A DNA stretch of 64,000 nt from Fulvivirga marina. GTDB taxonomy: Bacteria; Bacteroidota; Bacteroidia; Cytophagales; Cyclobacteriaceae. The position numbers were made by a program, and so were the translations under genes. Each line of letters begins with the position of its first letter. The first letter of the stretch is position 1. Positions 63,980-64,000 of this stretch are shown piece after piece. The notes beneath the pieces were generated by a model, which was not told the DNA's origin, ran no database searches, and was given only the letters and a program-made list of their open reading frames with translations. Location of the stretch: assembly GCF_016775155.1 (NCBI RefSeq), contig NZ_JAEUGD010000066.1, positions 1,073,202 to 1,137,201 of the forward strand, written 5' to 3'.

Positions 63980-64000
63980 CAACAGATTTAGATGTTTTTA

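Noticed and set aside
1..64000. CRISPR arrays, tRNA and rRNA genes
   Set aside because: No regularly spaced direct repeats, and no cloverleaf or rRNA-like sequence was recognised on reading both strands. A tRNAscan or rRNA profile search would be decisive.

Overview
The window is a stretch of chromosome from a Bacteroidota bacterium, most likely of the order Cytophagales (Fulvivirga/Flammeovirga-like). This is inferred from the gene families rather than from an rRNA gene, as none is present. Supporting signs are a type IX secretion C-terminal sorting domain, a TonB-dependent receptor with a carboxypeptidase-like N-domain, LytTR/LytS and CHASE3/PAS signalling proteins, Bacteroidota-type DUFs (DUF5683, DUF4494, DUF3667, DUF2141), A-rich leaders without strong Shine-Dalgarno sites, and promoters of the TTTG-N19-TAnnTTTG type. 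No tRNA, rRNA, CRISPR array or complete insertion sequence was seen.

Layout. Positions 1-4763 are housekeeping: parB, a DUF5683 gene, dapB, lepB, ung, apaG, then a methyltransferase. Positions 5551-6403 hold no recognisable gene and precede an XRE/S24 (LexA-like) repressor, mgtC-like and aldehyde dehydrogenase genes. Positions 9200-19084 are a signalling island: two large PAS-type histidine kinases, three stand-alone receivers, an NtrC-type sigma-54 activator, a tandem-Usp protein and a GIY-YIG-like orphan. Positions 19659-30590 carry an MFS exporter, an ECF sigma factor with a membrane partner, a LytS/LytTR pair, small membrane or secreted DUF proteins, DinB, and a TonB receptor with a TPR protein. 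Positions 30693-44307 carry terC, a coiled-coil histidine kinase, a TraB/GumN pseudoenzyme, DUF4494, a bestrophin, an SPFH-(frameshifted membrane gene)-Arc operon, an alpha/beta hydrolase, leuS and an EamA transporter. Positions 44533-52604 hold a T9SS cargo protein and two tandem MacB/FtsX-type permeases.

The most interesting part is 52996-63979, a class I lanthipeptide locus of the pinensin type. On the minus strand lie a HlyD-type secretion adaptor, then a split LanB dehydratase (glutamylation protein plus a separate SpaB_C-like elimination protein) and a LanC cyclase with a long C-terminal extension that looks like a PqqD/RRE domain. On the plus strand, immediately beyond, lie a LuxR response regulator and a TPR histidine kinase, followed by two tandem precursor genes too short for ordinary gene calling. 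The first precursor (63535-63755) is broken by a frameshift and a nonsense codon. The second (63752-63910) is intact, encodes 52 residues with a recognisable leader and one cysteine, and overlaps the first by ATGA. A terminator closes this unit. The peptidase/ABC exporter expected for the system is not in the window and may lie just beyond position 64000.

How the parts would work together (inference): the kinase/regulator pair controls expression, LanB and SpaB_C dehydrate Ser/Thr of the precursor, LanC closes the thioether ring to the single Cys, and HlyD helps export with an ABC transporter encoded elsewhere. Two FtsX-type permeases directly downstream of the lan genes could be involved in self-protection, but nothing in the sequence proves that.
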